Below are positions 9,494 through 20,800 of a stretch of DNA of 64,000 nucleotides, piece after piece. Origin of the DNA: Blepharisma stoltei. Its lineage: Eukaryota > Ciliophora > Heterotrichea > Heterotrichida > Blepharismidae. The translations under genes were made by a program, and so were the position numbers. The stretch covers positions 99,871 through 163,870 of the forward strand of contig CAJZBQ010000026.1 in NCBI GenBank assembly GCA_914767885.1. Reading direction: 5' to 3'. Numbering within the stretch: position 1 is the stretch's first letter; the number at the start of each line of letters is the position of its first letter. Below the pieces are notes generated by a model that worked only from the letters and a program-made list of their open reading frames with translations, had not been told where the DNA came from and did not search any database.

Positions 9494-12400
9494 TTAAAAT
9501 GAAGCTCCACTAGCTCGTGGTAAAACTGCGTCAATTCTTTTCCAATCTACATAATTTTTACCAAAAATCCCAATTCCATACCCACCGATTTTTTCTTTAA
9601 TAATAATCAGGCAAAAAGTCTCAGCACTGACAAGGCCTTTTATGTCGTTATCTTGAGACCTTGCGATCTCATAAAGCCGCGATATTTCGATTTCTTCATA
9701 ATTTGGGTCAAGCTCAAGGACTTTTTCTTTAAAACTTGGCTGGTCTAGTCGAGTCTGCTTTATTTTTTTTCTGAGTTTATTGTAGTCTTGGATTATTTCG
9801 AATTCGTATTCGTCTATAAAGGCGTTAAAAAGCTGGGATTTGGTGATCATGGCGGCTTTGGAGTCTGAAAGCTCCAGGTATTTTTCGAAATCTATTTTAT
9901 CTTGCCATTCTTCATGAGAAATTAAGCCAATTTCCTATAAATAATATTAATTTCTATATAATTATTTTTTTTTATTATTTTTATTATCTAGAATATCCCT
10001 TTGCCTTCATTGTCAATTGACCCACACAGAAATTCAGCTTCATCTTGAGTGATCCAGATATTTAATTTTATCCTTATAGAGTCCACAAATTCATGATAAT
10101 CCAATGTTTCTCCATGGTCCAAATCTAAAATTTCAAACATATTTTCAGGCGAAATCCCCATTTTTGCCATAGTCCCGACCACTTTTATAGCAATCATATC
10201 ATATCTGTCCAAATTTTCTTTTTGGATCCTTGCTATTATTCTTTCTCCAATTTCTCTGTCGTTTTTGCATACTTTCATTATAAGCTCCATTATATCAATA
10301 ATAGAAGTTTCCCCTCCGTATTGCTGGATTTCGTAGTGCTGGGCAAAACTGTCAGTTTTTGGCTTAGATTTATTAGAAGAAAGGACAAAAAGCTCATGAA
10401 TCATTAGTAAAAATACACAGACGTGGCTTGGTAAAGGCCTAGAATGGAAGACTCCAAGCATTCTGCAGAAAGCGACAGCATAGGGGTGACTTATTTTGTA
10501 GAGCTCTTCTAGAGAAATCATTAAAGCTTTAAGCTGCTTGTGGGCGACTGTTTTTAGGCCAAATTGTAAATACATGTAATCTAAAGCGAAATCCACCATA
10601 TCCCTTGGCTGTCTGCCTAATGCTAATTCTAGCTTATCCAGCTTGCATTTTTCGTCAATCAAATTTTCTAGTAATTTCCATACATTTGAATAAGTCATTG
10701 GAGGTTCCCTTTTCATTTTTTCTGCCATTTCCATTAGTTTATTTGGCTGGGCGTCAATTTCTGCCATGCTTTCGATTATCATTAGCTCTTGTACACTTAT
10801 AGAGCTGCTTAAGCTGGTATTATTACTATATTCTTCTCTTGAGCTATAAACTGACGAGAATTTTCCCATCTCAAACAGCGACTTATGCAAGCTTAAATTT
10901 TCCCCACTAATTTGTGACAGCTCCAAACTCTGCGAATTCAGCTGTTTCCTCATTTCTTCTTTTTCATCAATTACCTCTTTCATTTTTTGCTGTGACAGCT
11001 TCAGGCTGTTTGATAAATCTGAGTTCTGATCTGAAAGAATTTTTATTATTTTATCATTGCTCATAGACTTTTTCATTTCCCCTTGGCTTGTTTCTTCAAA
11101 TTTTGCTTCTTTTTGGAGAAGTTGCTGCTTTAAGGCTTCCTGAAGTTTTTTCATTCTGTCGATTTCAGCTTGTGAAATTTCAAGCTGATTTTTGAAAAAT
11201 TTATTTTCGTCTTTAAGCTTGTCAATTTGATTAGAAGAGTCTTGAAGCTCTTTGTAAAGATTTGCCTCTTGGGATTTAAGACGCTTTTGGAGCTGCTCAG
11301 TTTCTCGCCGTAGCTGGGTTATGGTATAGTTTAGGTCATTGCGCTGGATGTCCCATTCAGACTGGTTGTGGGCAGCTTGGGTTTGTAAAGCTTCAATTTG
11401 GGATTGGTAGGCGTCGATTTGTTTTTTTTGAGTAACGAAGTCTTTGAGGATTCTGCCTTTGGTGTCAGCGTCTTTTTTGAATTCTTTTATTTTTTCACTA
11501 AGATCTAAAATTTCAGAATTGGCTGATTTTAGCTCTTCTATTGTTTTTTGATAAGCCTTTTTTAATAATAAATACTCTTGGCTTGAAGCTTCAAGCTCGT
11601 TTATCTGACTCCGAAGATTGTTATTTGTGGTTGTGTTTTCTTCAATTGCTGAGTCTAGCTCTCTTATCCTTTCTAGCAGTTTTTCTTCGTCATAGTTAAC
11701 TAATGAAGAGTCAGTTTTTGACCTCACAGCGTCCTCATAAGCTTGGCTTAGCTCCCGATTTCTGATTTCAAGCTCATCTCTTATCATTTCAAACTTTTGT
11801 ATTTGGTCTTTTAGGCTGCTGTTTTCTGATTTCTGCTTTAGCAGGGCTTCATTGAGGTTTTCTAGGCTTAGCTCATTTGGGGTTTTATTTGATTCTTTAA
11901 TGATGACTAATTCTTTTCTTAAATTGTTATAGTCTTTATAAAGAGTTTCATATTCGTCGTTTTTTGAGGCTAAAATTGATTTTAATTTATTTTTTTCTCT
12001 ATTTGATTCATTAGCTTGTTTCTCTGTTTCGCTCAAATTTTTTGAAATTTCATCTTTGATTTCTTTTAAAGATTCCATAGCCTGCTTATTAACAGTAGCC
12101 GCTCTCTCTAGCTCATCAATCCTTAAATCTTTCTGTATTATTTCTTTTCTAAACACATCAAGAAGATTTCTCAGCTTTCCAGTTTCGTCTTCTTTTTTGT
12201 CAATCAGTCCTACAAAGCTTGAGGAATTTACTTCAGTGCTCATATCTTTTGACTTATTTTCTTCATAAGATCTTCTCAGCTGGGCTAACTCAGAAATCAA
12301 TTGATCATTGTCCTTTCTCAGTCTGACGATCTCAATAGACGAATCATCACCAGAAGCTTCAGCTTTGTCCTTCCTCTGGTTCGGCTCCATAATAATTTCA

Positions 12401-12750
12401 TCCCCAACTTTGCTTTTTATACCTTGTCTATTAAAAATACCGCCTGAAGGTTTGGAGTCTCCACTTTTTAGGTCAACTTGGGCTGAATAAGCGTCATTAT
12501 AAAGCTGGTCAATATTTTTGAATTTTTTGAGGAAAATATAGTGGATTAATGTTAAAACAGCGACTATTGCAATTATATAAAAAATTTTGATTCCTGAATC
12601 AATTTGTACCTTTTCTGAGTCTAAAGTGGTGATTTTGCTGATAATAAGGTAGCTTGCGACTGAGATAAAAAAGATAAGAGCGTTTATGAAGTGGGGAAAT
12701 TTTAGGTAAAGCCAAAATTTCTTATGTGAAGAAATTGCTGTATAGCTCAT
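9494..12750 (-). CDS. Long coiled-coil membrane protein with C-terminal EF-hands
   Basis: Starts at 12750; about 1061 aa after removal of a 71-bp TA-bounded insertion (9923-9993). The N-terminus has two hydrophobic helices (residues about 18-42 and 52-72, IFYIIAIVAVLTLIHYIFLK), so it is membrane anchored. From about residue 110 to 650 it is almost entirely heptad-repeat coiled coil, rich in Glu, Lys, Gln and Ser. A helical region follows and then EF-hands: LDLDHGETLDYHEFV and, only after the insertion is removed, DNEGKGIISHEEW, a canonical D-x-N-x-G-x-I-x-x-x-E loop. That restoration is strong evidence the two open frames are one gene. Resembles large coiled-coil/EF-hand structural proteins of ciliates; no specific ortholog recognised. 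Confidence 0.75.
9923..9993. mobile_element. TA-bounded insertion (IES-like), 71 bp
   Basis: Nearly pure A/T between TA at 9923-9924 and TA at 9994-9995. It splits an EF-hand loop of the coiled-coil gene; deletion restores D-N-E-G-K-G-I-I-S-H-E-E-W in frame. Confidence 0.72.
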
Positions 12751-13620
12751 GAACTTTTATAGATTGACCTCATTGAAAATGTAACAGTTCTAATGGGCTT
12801 CATATCTTATACATCTAAAACTAGACTCCGCACTATTTAGAGAAATAATCAGATTATAATAAAAAATTCCTAGTTTAAACTAGATCAATAAAGTTTTATA
12901 TAATTGTTTTTTAATAATTTTTAAAAAATTTTAATATCTAGCATTAAGGTTCGGCAAAATGAAGCGAAGGCATATTTTAAAATTAAAATAGTGCTTCTCT
13001 CTTTATGTTTGAAAAATGGCAATTTCTCAGTAAAATCGCCTGGCCTAAAATGGGAATTAAAAATGGCCAGTCAAAAAATTTTTTGGCAAGTGTAAACCAT
13101 TTTGACAATTAAATGAGCTATTTTTAAAAGTGGGCTTAATATAAAAATTGCATACTTGTTTATTTTATAAATAAATTTATATAGCTATTAAAATCTCTAT
13201 TTGATATATAAGGGTCTTAAAAAATTAAATATGGCTTTAAGTGAAAATCAAAAACTTTATTTTACACTATCTCCTTTTAATAATTCTTTCAGCCGACCAA
13301 TATAGACTTTTACAATTCAGAATCAAATGTATTTATCATGCTTTTCTTATATTTGCATTGATTGACTAAATGATAATTTACAAAGGCGACTCGAAGCATT
13401 TCTTTTATTCGATTTGACCAAATGCTGCTTAAAATACTTCCCACTGTTTCGTATATTCTATTTCACTAGTTTAGTTCTTAATAGACAGCTAAAATAAAAA
13501 TTTCCTATTTAATTATGTCGAAAAATTGATACGCGCTACTGTAATTTATCCACAAAGTCGGCTTTAAACGATTGTTTTAATGTATAAATTTTTCGAACCG
13601 TAAAAAAGTATCCCTTCTAT
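12751..13620. other. Intergenic, nothing recognised
   Basis: 870 bp of AT-rich sequence with no open frame above background, no repeat family member and no RNA gene that I can see. The left part should contain the promoter of the divergently placed coiled-coil gene, which starts at 12750. Confidence 0.4.
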
Positions 13621-13977
13621 CTATAATCAGGCATCAGCAATAATGAGATTCATTAAAGTGAGAAAAAGAGAAATCAATGACATCATTGTTAGAAGGAAAT
13701 ATAAGATTCCAGCTGTTTCGATATTCTGAATATTGCTGCATATGAACTGGACGTCTTCGTCCTGGGTAGCTTGGCATGCTTTATTTTTGAAATTTTCAAA
13801 ATGAGTGTAAACACTGAGATCTTCAATATCTTCATATGTCAGAGTATAAGAAATTGTGTAGAGGCCTATATTGTAGCTTGATATTGAGAAATAATTCAAG
13901 AAAAGAGAGATAAGAGATAAGGAGAAAAAACAAAAATTCAAGCATAAATTTAGAATTGCGTGAATTTTTAAATCCAT
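13621..13977 (-). CDS. Small protein with hydrophobic ends and a cysteine loop
   Basis: 118 aa. The first about 50 residues are hydrophobic (two possible membrane helices), then a polar loop of about 50 residues with two cysteines (NKACQATQDEDVQFICSN), then a final long hydrophobic helix (GILYFLLTMMSLISLFLTLM). The layout recalls a minimal tetraspan or claudin-like protein but I do not recognise a family. TGA at 13627-13629 reads Trp, so the stop is TAG at 13621-13623, two codons further on. Confidence 0.5.
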
Positions 13978-14080
13978 ATTTTATATTTTGAGAAATTCTT
14001 TTTGGAAATATCAAGGAAGTTTACTAGCAAAATAATTATTTAAATATAATAAAAAACCTATATTTAATTTTATCTATTAA

Positions 14081-14326
14081 TTAAATATTTGTCAAAATAT
14101 TGTTTATTGTTTCTTTCTGCTCATTCAAAGTTATGACCAGCTGCTTCACAATTTCATCCCTATCTACAGAAACCCCTTGCTGTGGACTTGCCAGCATCTG
14201 CATTTTCTGCAGAATCCTTTCAACGTCTTTTCCAAAGCTGACAATCCTTCCTATAGCTTTTTGGGTGTTTTCGTCAAGAAGAGAAGAATCTGGCTTGGAG
14301 CCTTTAAGGATCATTTTTAAGGCCAT
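14081..14326 (-). CDS. Small helical hypothetical protein
   Basis: 81 aa from ATG at 14326 (MALKMILKGSKPDSSLLD). It is helical, with a likely coiled coil near DVERILQKMQML and a polar Gly-Val-Ser-Val linker before a second helix. The open frame continues upstream to a GTG at 14350, but only the ATG is a convincing start. No family recognised; size and composition suggest a subunit of a complex. Confidence 0.45.
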   Translation of the reverse strand: MALKMILKGSKPDSSLLDENTQKAIGRIVSFGKDVERILQKMQMLASPQQGVSVDRDEIVKQLVITLNEQKETINNILTNI

Positions 14327-14557
14327 CCTTGATTTTTTTGCTAATTCCACCCTTTAGTTTTAGCTATCAAAATTATAGAAAATCCCTAGCTAGTTAGCGA
14401 AATTTTTATAAAATAATAATTTGATATATTATTAATGATTTTAGAAGCATGATCTTCGACAAATTCTATTAAATTATTAATAACTTGCCAAATAATTAAT
14501 TAGATTTTTTTTTACAAATGAGAAGAATTTTTAATCCAAAAAAATTTAATCCCCATT

Positions 14558-16500
14558 TTACAAGAATTTTCTTTGGAGGGAAAAATATTCCATACCATCT
14601 TCACTTTTTTTCTGTTCTTCAGCTGATGCTTTTAAAGGTGGAGGCTCCATTGGGAACTCATCAGTATCAGATTCACTAGACTCTACTCTGTGCTTTCTGA
14701 CTGGCCGTTCATTTAATGATGCAAAGCCTTCTTGTATAATTGCAATAAAAATGTTATGTACACAACTATATTATATTTACCAAATAAAGAAAACAATAAA
14801 GGTAAACATATAAAGCTGACCTAAAACACTGTTATCAGCCACACAAGAAGCAAAAAAGCCATAAACAGAGTCTCCGTTTAAAATTGCAAAGTTAGTGACC
14901 ATTCCAGCTGTTGTAGTCGGATATAGCCCAGTTTTCCAGAACATGCACATCCCTAAGAACACATACGCCATAAATATAGGAAGAATCCCTACAAGATAAG
15001 GCAGCAGCTTCCCAAAGCTTCTCTTCAAAGTATTTACTATAATGTAAGAATTCGAGCTATGCTCTATAAATCTAACCAGCCCCACCCAAGCACAAAAACA
15101 AGCAATCCCAATAATTTGTTCATGAACTTGCAGGACTGTATCTTGGTCTATCAGCGTCAAAATCCCTGCAAAAATCTGAGCTAAATTCCCTATGACTGTA
15201 AAAATGACCCAAAGGTTAATAAATTTTATTTTTTCTCTGAATCTCAACGACTCCCAAGCATTCCAGGTATAGGGCTTTCCCTTGAATAGCCCGATAACCG
15301 GATGAAGCCAGCCCGTTATCGGGCTATTCAAGGGAAAGCCCTATATCCATTTCATGCCCTTTTTTAATATGTGCCATAATCATAGCTCTTTTTAATAAAT
15401 AAGCACATACAATTCCGAGAGAAAAACACCCAAGTAAAAATACCATAGCTCCTATCCACAGGTAATTTTCGAAAATATTGACTAATTATCCCTTACACTC
15501 TTTAGAGGAGCAGGTTGTTCTGGTTGTTTTGAGAGAAACATGGATTGAGCCATGATTGTGGAAATCGTAGAATTGGACGATTTTTCAATGGTAGCAGTTA
15601 GAAGAGACATCCATATTGGAGTTTAAATGATGAATCAGGTGAAACTCGATTTCAAATCTCTCAACGTCGCCTACTCCCTCTGTAAGCAAACAAAAAATTT
15701 TATATGCGTGGAGGATGCTTAGTTTTTTTATATATAAGAACCAATATTGTAAAATCAATTAATTTAATTTTCAAAATCTATATTTAAAATGCAAATTTAG
15801 CAGAAATAGCAAGAAATTTATTATAATAATTATCTTTATATATTGGAAAATAGGGTATTTATATAGGTTTTGCTCGCTCATGTATTAAGGAAGTTAGGTA
15901 TTTTCGGACATTATAGTGGGAAAAAGGGCCTAAGTCCTCTTCTGTTAAATAATAGATATTTTTATAGCCCTTATCTTTCCAATCATGCCCTATATAGCTG
16001 ACAAGAAGTGTAGCAGGCTCTTTATCACCGTTATCTTCATATTCATAGCTATATTGATCTATTGTGTAGCTATTAATATTGAAATATTTCTATATGATAA
16101 TTACGCTGACGGTTTGCTGGATATAAGTGCTTAGCTCTTGGATGTGGTAAATTGTGAACTGGTTTAGTATTTCTGTGTCGCTTCCTTCGACATTTAAATT
16201 CCTGCTCCTAATAGTTACATAATTTTTTATTGATTAAAATAAATAAGTTTTTTTAAAAAAAACCTGTTTTTATTATATCGAGAAGATTAAGTTCAAAAAC
16301 ATTTTGTTGAACAATTGATATTGGTCATAGGAATAAGATGTGTTTCTATTCACAATTAATAACGCCTGGCAAGTGGTCATTAGCACGATTAAAAGCTGGA
16401 CAACTAAAGCTCAAGGAAATCTCCCATATTTCTCATATTTGTCAAGAGGATGCAAATAGAGTCTGTCTTTAAGACTCATAATTCGTGTCTGGTCTGACAT
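14558..16500 (-). CDS. Mucolipin-type TRP cation channel (TRPML-like)
   Basis: About 519 aa once three 15-nt introns (16090-16104, 15482-15496, 14766-14780) and three insertions are removed. Start ATG at 16500. Order: cytosolic N-terminus with DKYEKYGRFPWALVVQLL leading into TM1; a luminal domain with SYIGHDW and FEIEFHLIHHLNSN; TM2 (LWIGAMVFLLGCFSLGIVCA); a WNAWESLRFREKIKFINLW segment like the mucolipin W-E-R-L-E-F-x-N-x-W stretch; then TM3-TM6. The pore filter is L-N-G-D-S where mucolipins have N-G-D-D, and TM6 ends NIFIAIIQEGF, the family signature. The tail is acidic/serine-rich. Known role of the family: calcium and cation release from endolysosomes. Coding sequence is cut by IES-like pieces at 15268-15343 and 16228-16275 and a MITE at 15674-15885; each removal restores frame and homology. 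Confidence 0.85.
15268..15343. mobile_element. TA-bounded palindromic insertion, 76 bp
   Basis: Two nearly perfect inverted arms of about 32 bp (from TATAGGGCTTTCCCTTGAA) around a short spacer, between TA at 15268-15269 and 15344-15345. Its ends resemble those of the larger palindrome at 20612-20844. Removal joins H-E-M-D to T-W-N-A-W-E in the TRP channel, in frame. Confidence 0.75.
15674..15885. mobile_element. Degraded family A inverted-repeat element
   Basis: Left end CTCCCTCTGTAAGCAAACA and right end TTTTGCTCGCTCATG are recognisable; the outermost right bases are lost. It interrupts the luminal domain of the TRP channel. Removing 15672-15885 joins K-Y-L-T-S-L to G-D-V-E-R-F-E in frame. 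Confidence 0.6.
16228..16275. mobile_element. TA-bounded insertion (IES-like), 48 bp
   Basis: AT-only apart from a few bases; TA at 16228-16229 and 16276-16277. It places a stop after N-L-I-F-S-I in the TRP channel; removal continues K-N-Y-V-T-I-R-S-R-N in frame. Confidence 0.6.
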
Positions 16501-16594
16501 TTACATATAATTTTAATTGAATTAAATATAAAATATTTCAACAACGGTAAAATTTCCTTAAATTAGGTATCTTCCAAATATAATATTATACTTG

Positions 16595-16840
16595 CTCCCT
16601 CCTCCGTGAATGAACAAAACCATTGAAAAATCCATATTTTTTGGGGTAAGCCCACCCTCCTTGAGCGAACAAAAAATTTTTTATAAAAATAAAATTTTGA
16701 TATATAATTTATAATTAGTATGAAATCTCTTGCAAATTCTGATTAATTTTTAAACAGCTTGCATTTTAAAACATAATTTTACATATTAAATTAACCCGTG
16801 AGCGAACAAAATTTATTTGTTAACTCACGGAGAATTGGAG
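16595..16840. mobile_element. Family A inverted-repeat element (246 bp), intergenic
   Basis: Left end CTCCCTCCTCCGTGAATGAA, right end ending in TCACGGAGAATTGGAG, with the family's AT-rich interior. Followed by TTA; the left flank has TTG at the matching place, so the target duplication is imperfect. Lies between the TRP channel and histone genes. Confidence 0.65.
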
Positions 16841-17010
16841 TTAAGACTAAATATCCAGCCCTTAAAAAGATGCTATTTTTAGAGCCTAAAAATTCTTTTA
16901 AGTGTTAGAAAAATTTTGCTGACTATAATAAAAAACACAGTTTATAAAGACAAGGGCTCTGGGTTAAATCAAAGCTTTTATTTTTGTGCAATCTCATAGA
17001 TAGGATTATA

Positions 17011-17412
17011 TTATGATCTTTCTCCTCTGATTCTTCTGACTAATTGCATGTCTCTTGGCATAATAGTCACTCTTTTACCGTGAATTGCACAAAAGTTACT
17101 GTCTCCAAAAAGTCCAATATGGTAAGATTCAGCAGCTTCTTGGAGTGCAAGGACAGCTGAGCTCTGAAATCTGAGATCTGTCTTGTATTCTTGGGCAATT
17201 TCTCTCACAAGTCTTTGAAAAGGATGTTTTCTGACTAAAAGTTCAGTGCCCTTTTGGTATTTATAGATTTCAATTAGAGCTGGGATTTTTAATAATCTGT
17301 TTGGAGGCTTAACACCTCTGGGCTTGATCTCAGCGGCCTTATTTGCAAGGTGCTTTTTAGGAGTTTTTCTTGCTGAGGTAGTCTTTCTTGCTGTTTGTTT
17401 AGTTCTTGCCAT
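17011..17412 (-). CDS. Divergent histone H3 variant
   Basis: 133 aa. It keeps the N-terminus ARTKQTARK (K4 and K9), the C-terminal fold ([34 protein letters not shown]) and the end [16 protein letters not shown]. The tail between residues 10 and 45 departs from canonical H3: no G-G-K14, and the A-R-K-S motif around K27 is replaced by A-A-E-I-K-P-R-G. The start of the histone fold is also divergent ([20 protein letters not shown]), and CENP-A-type loop insertions are absent. So this is a replacement-type or development-specific H3 variant, not the main H3. No introns. A tRNA gene lies about 120 bp upstream in the opposite direction. Confidence 0.93.
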   Translation of the reverse strand: MARTKQTARKTTSARKTPKKHLANKAAEIKPRGVKPPNRLLKIPALIEIYKYQKGTELLVRKHPFQRLVREIAQEYKTDLRFQSSAVLALQEAAESYHIGLFGDSNFCAIHGKRVTIMPRDMQLVRRIRGERS

Positions 17413-17535
17413 TTAATAGTCTCACCGAAAGAGAAATAGTAAACTTAAGTAGAGAGATGTTTTAATGAAAACAACATAAATAAATTTATTATAATAAGAC
17501 ATATATCTAGGAGATTTTGTATGTTTGAAGTTGTA

Positions 17536-17609
17536 GGTCCCATAGCTCAGCTGGTTAGAGCGCTGTGCTAATAACGCAGAGGTCGTGAGTTCGATCCTCA
17601 CTGGGACCA
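17536..17609 (+). tRNA. tRNA-Ile (anticodon AAT)
   Basis: Full cloverleaf, 74 nt: acceptor GGTCCCA pairs with TGGGACC, D-loop AGCTCAGCTGGTTAGAGC, anticodon stem CTGTG/CGCAG around CTAATAA (anticodon AAT), T-arm with GTTCGATCC. No intron, and CCA is not encoded. A run of five T follows at 17611-17616, as expected for RNA polymerase III termination. Confidence 0.95.
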
Positions 17610-17871
17610 CTTTTTGTTAAATATAGATTAATTTTTTTGCATTATAGTTCAAATAAATCAGTTAAGGGTTTTCTCTATAATTGTTAGCTTTCAGATTATA
17701 ATACTTCTCTTATTAGTTTAAAGTTAATTTATTTAGATTATTTTAAAAATGCTTAATGCTAAAGAAAATGTAATGTTATTTGCTATTATTAGGTCTTAAA
17801 AGAAAATATATCTGTATTGCATAACATATATTTAAATTTCAAATTTATATCGTAATTATATAAAGAAATAC

Positions 17872-20800
17872 TTAAGAGCTCTTAAGCTTATCCCTTTTCT
17901 TCATCAAAGCTTCTTGTCTTTTTATTCCTTTCTTCCTCTTATTCATAATTTCTTGCCTCCATTTGAAATTCCATTTCTTCTGATGCTTTATTTCAATTTC
18001 TTTATTTTGTAGGATAATTACATTTTTCCATAAATTCATACGTTTTATTGCCGCTTCTATTTCTTGGATAGAATTTTTTATGGTTTCAGAACAGTCAATA
18101 TCTTGTGAAGTTATACAATTTATGATGCTGCTAAAGACTGTTAAAAGCCAATTCATTTGTTTTAGCAAGTAATGGAAATCTAATGGTTTCTTTAAGCTTG
18201 CTTTGTATATGCAATCATTGATTTCTGCTTGGAATTCTTCTATTATTGAAATTATTTTTAAGAAATTTTTGGATTTTCAGTCTTTTTTGAAAGATAGGGT
18301 TTCTTGGACTTTTGAAGATAAAGAGGAAAACAGAATTTGCTGCTGAATATTCGACCTTTGCACTCTTTTTCTATATTTTTTAAGCTTCCTTAATATATAG
18401 ACTTTTTCATGATGGGCTGCAAAAAGCCTAGTTTCAGAAATCCACGAATTATTAAGCCTCTGCAAACTTTCCTCTTCACTAATCAATTCTTCATGAATAA
18501 CCATAATTTCCCCATTTTTTAGAGGTGAAGACTGGCTAATTGCTTGATATTCTTCTAGAGCTGCCAAATTGGCTATTTCTGCAATTTCTTGTATTTCATT
18601 TGTTATTCCAATCAGCTCGAATTCTCGATTTAATTGCACTTTTGTCATTGATTCATATAAAATGCTTGGATTTCCATATTGAATAATTAATAGCAAGAAT
18701 CCATAGATTTTTGAGGCCAGTCTTGATTTTGATTTTATGCTTGTATCAGATTTATTGATTTGGCTTAAAATTTTAACTGTCCATTCAAAAAGCTCTGCTG
18801 AAATAGATGGCCGTTTTCCTTGAGCGACTCCTTTAATTATAATATCACCGTTTCGAGTATATTGGCTCTTAGGTAAATATTTATTGTGAAATTTGGATAA
18901 TTTTATAGGTGTTCCTAAAGAAATAGCCCAGCAAATTACGGCTTTTTCAGTTAATTTGATGACTTGCTCAATATCTATTTCGAAGAATTGAGCATTTAAT
19001 AAGGACAAAATTGAAGTTGAAGCAGATTCAAAGGAGCCTTGGTCAAAATAAGAGTCAATATCTAAGTAAGCAACAGCATGATGATAAAATGAATGATTTT
19101 TAAACATTTTTTCACCAGAAGCTGATATAGTAGGTTTGAGTCTTTGGTTTAGCATTTCATGAAAATAAATAGAATACCCTGATAGCTTGCAGAGTTCATA
19201 AGACATGGGCAAGGCTAAAAAAGCCTCAGATATGTAAAGTTAATATATAGAAAAAATATTTTATTCAATTCTAACAAAAATATAATTTATAATTAATTTA
19301 TTTCGATTATATATAAAAATTCAGCTTTTTTGGCCTTGTCCAAAGACATGAAGAGCTCTTCTACAATTTCAGTTGGTTCATTCGATTTCCCTGACAATTC
19401 CATAAATATTTGCGCCTGAGAAAATAAAGCGTGACTCGCTAGCTTTGTCAGTTTCACTTCAGCTTTAGGCATAAATGAGCATTTTTCTATAATTAAATTA
19501 AGTAAGTTCTCCTTATTCTCTACACTATTGTCCTTATATTTCTGTATCTCTTTTTCAAGAAACGCAATTTCTTTTTTATTTTGTTTTTTTATAAAATTTA
19601 TTGATTTTCTATCTCCATCAGCCAAATCAATAATTCTTTGAAGCCTTTTCTTGTTTATTGAGTATTCTTTATATTCAATAGATTCTTTTAAGAATGCTGA
19701 TGATAAGTTTTCAAGCTTGTAAGGATTTCCATCAATATGGGAATTGATGAAATTTATCATTCATAGCTCTCCATATCTATTTATGAGGGCACTGGCTGTT
19801 TCAGGATATTTTTTTGATTTTGGGTAGATATTTCTCTCTTTTATTATAGATGTTAATGAAGTAACAATTTCTTTGGAAAATGCTTTTAGTATGTTTTCTA
19901 TTGGGAGAATTAAAAATTGCCCTTCTGTATCAACAGTATAGACTCTTTCTATATCTGAAAGGGCTCTATGCAATTTTTATTTTCTTTTTCGCTAATATTT
20001 TAGTTTTTTTGCTGCTCACTTAATGAACACTTAATTTTTTAAAATTTGAAAATTTTATTTTTGAAAAAAATTCATCTTTAGCATCACCGATCTCAAAGAT
20101 TGATTGATTGCAGCAAGATATTATTCTTATGCATTAAAACATGTGAAAAATAAGGAAATGCTGCCATTGCTGGAGAAGAAATTAATTGCCGTATACCAAG
20201 AGGCGCCAACATAGCGAAAACCAAGGTTGAATAACGAGAATCAAGTACTTGGGCATTGAAGCATAATAATTTTATAGCCATACTTGAAATCAGCAAAATT
20301 TCTTCAAAATCCTCATATGGTAGTTTCTGTAAGAAAGATTTTATTGCAGGTTGATAATTGGATCCCAGCAATAATTGTGTAAAAAATGATAAGGCATCCC
20401 AAGCTCTACACTCATCTATAATCTCTTTAAAACCTTTTCCTCGAAGGAAATCCTTAATTTCCCCAACGCTTTGCCTGAAACAATTCATAAGCACAGAATC
20501 ATCTTGTTTATGAATAAATTTCCAGAAATTTTCATTATAAAAAAAGTATTCTGGGAAATTCGGAAATTTTTTGATAGAAGAGCAAGTAGACTTCTGACTC
20601 TCCTTATAAGATATAGCCCGTTCCCGGTTATAGATCGGGCTATGCCCGATCTTTGCCGGAAACTCGGGGGGTTGTCTGCGTCACTTCGAGGTGACGAGTC
20701 AACTCCCCGAGTTGGCAAACCACTATATGGTGGCTATTTGCCAACTCGAGGAGTTGACTCGTCACCCAAAATTGACGCAGATAACCCCCCAAGTTTCCCG

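Noticed and set aside
9988-9990. TAG as the true end of the long coiled-coil gene
   Set aside because: It would truncate an EF-hand loop; the TA-bounded removal of 71 bp restores the loop and joins the following open frame.
12056-12490. Plus-strand open frames of 60-70 codons
   Set aside because: Antisense shadows of the coiled-coil gene; Ser/Phe-rich composition is what coiled-coil antisense gives.
17422-17610. 62-codon open frame on the minus strand over the tRNA
   Set aside because: The first residues are the reverse complement of tRNA-Ile; no start or homology.
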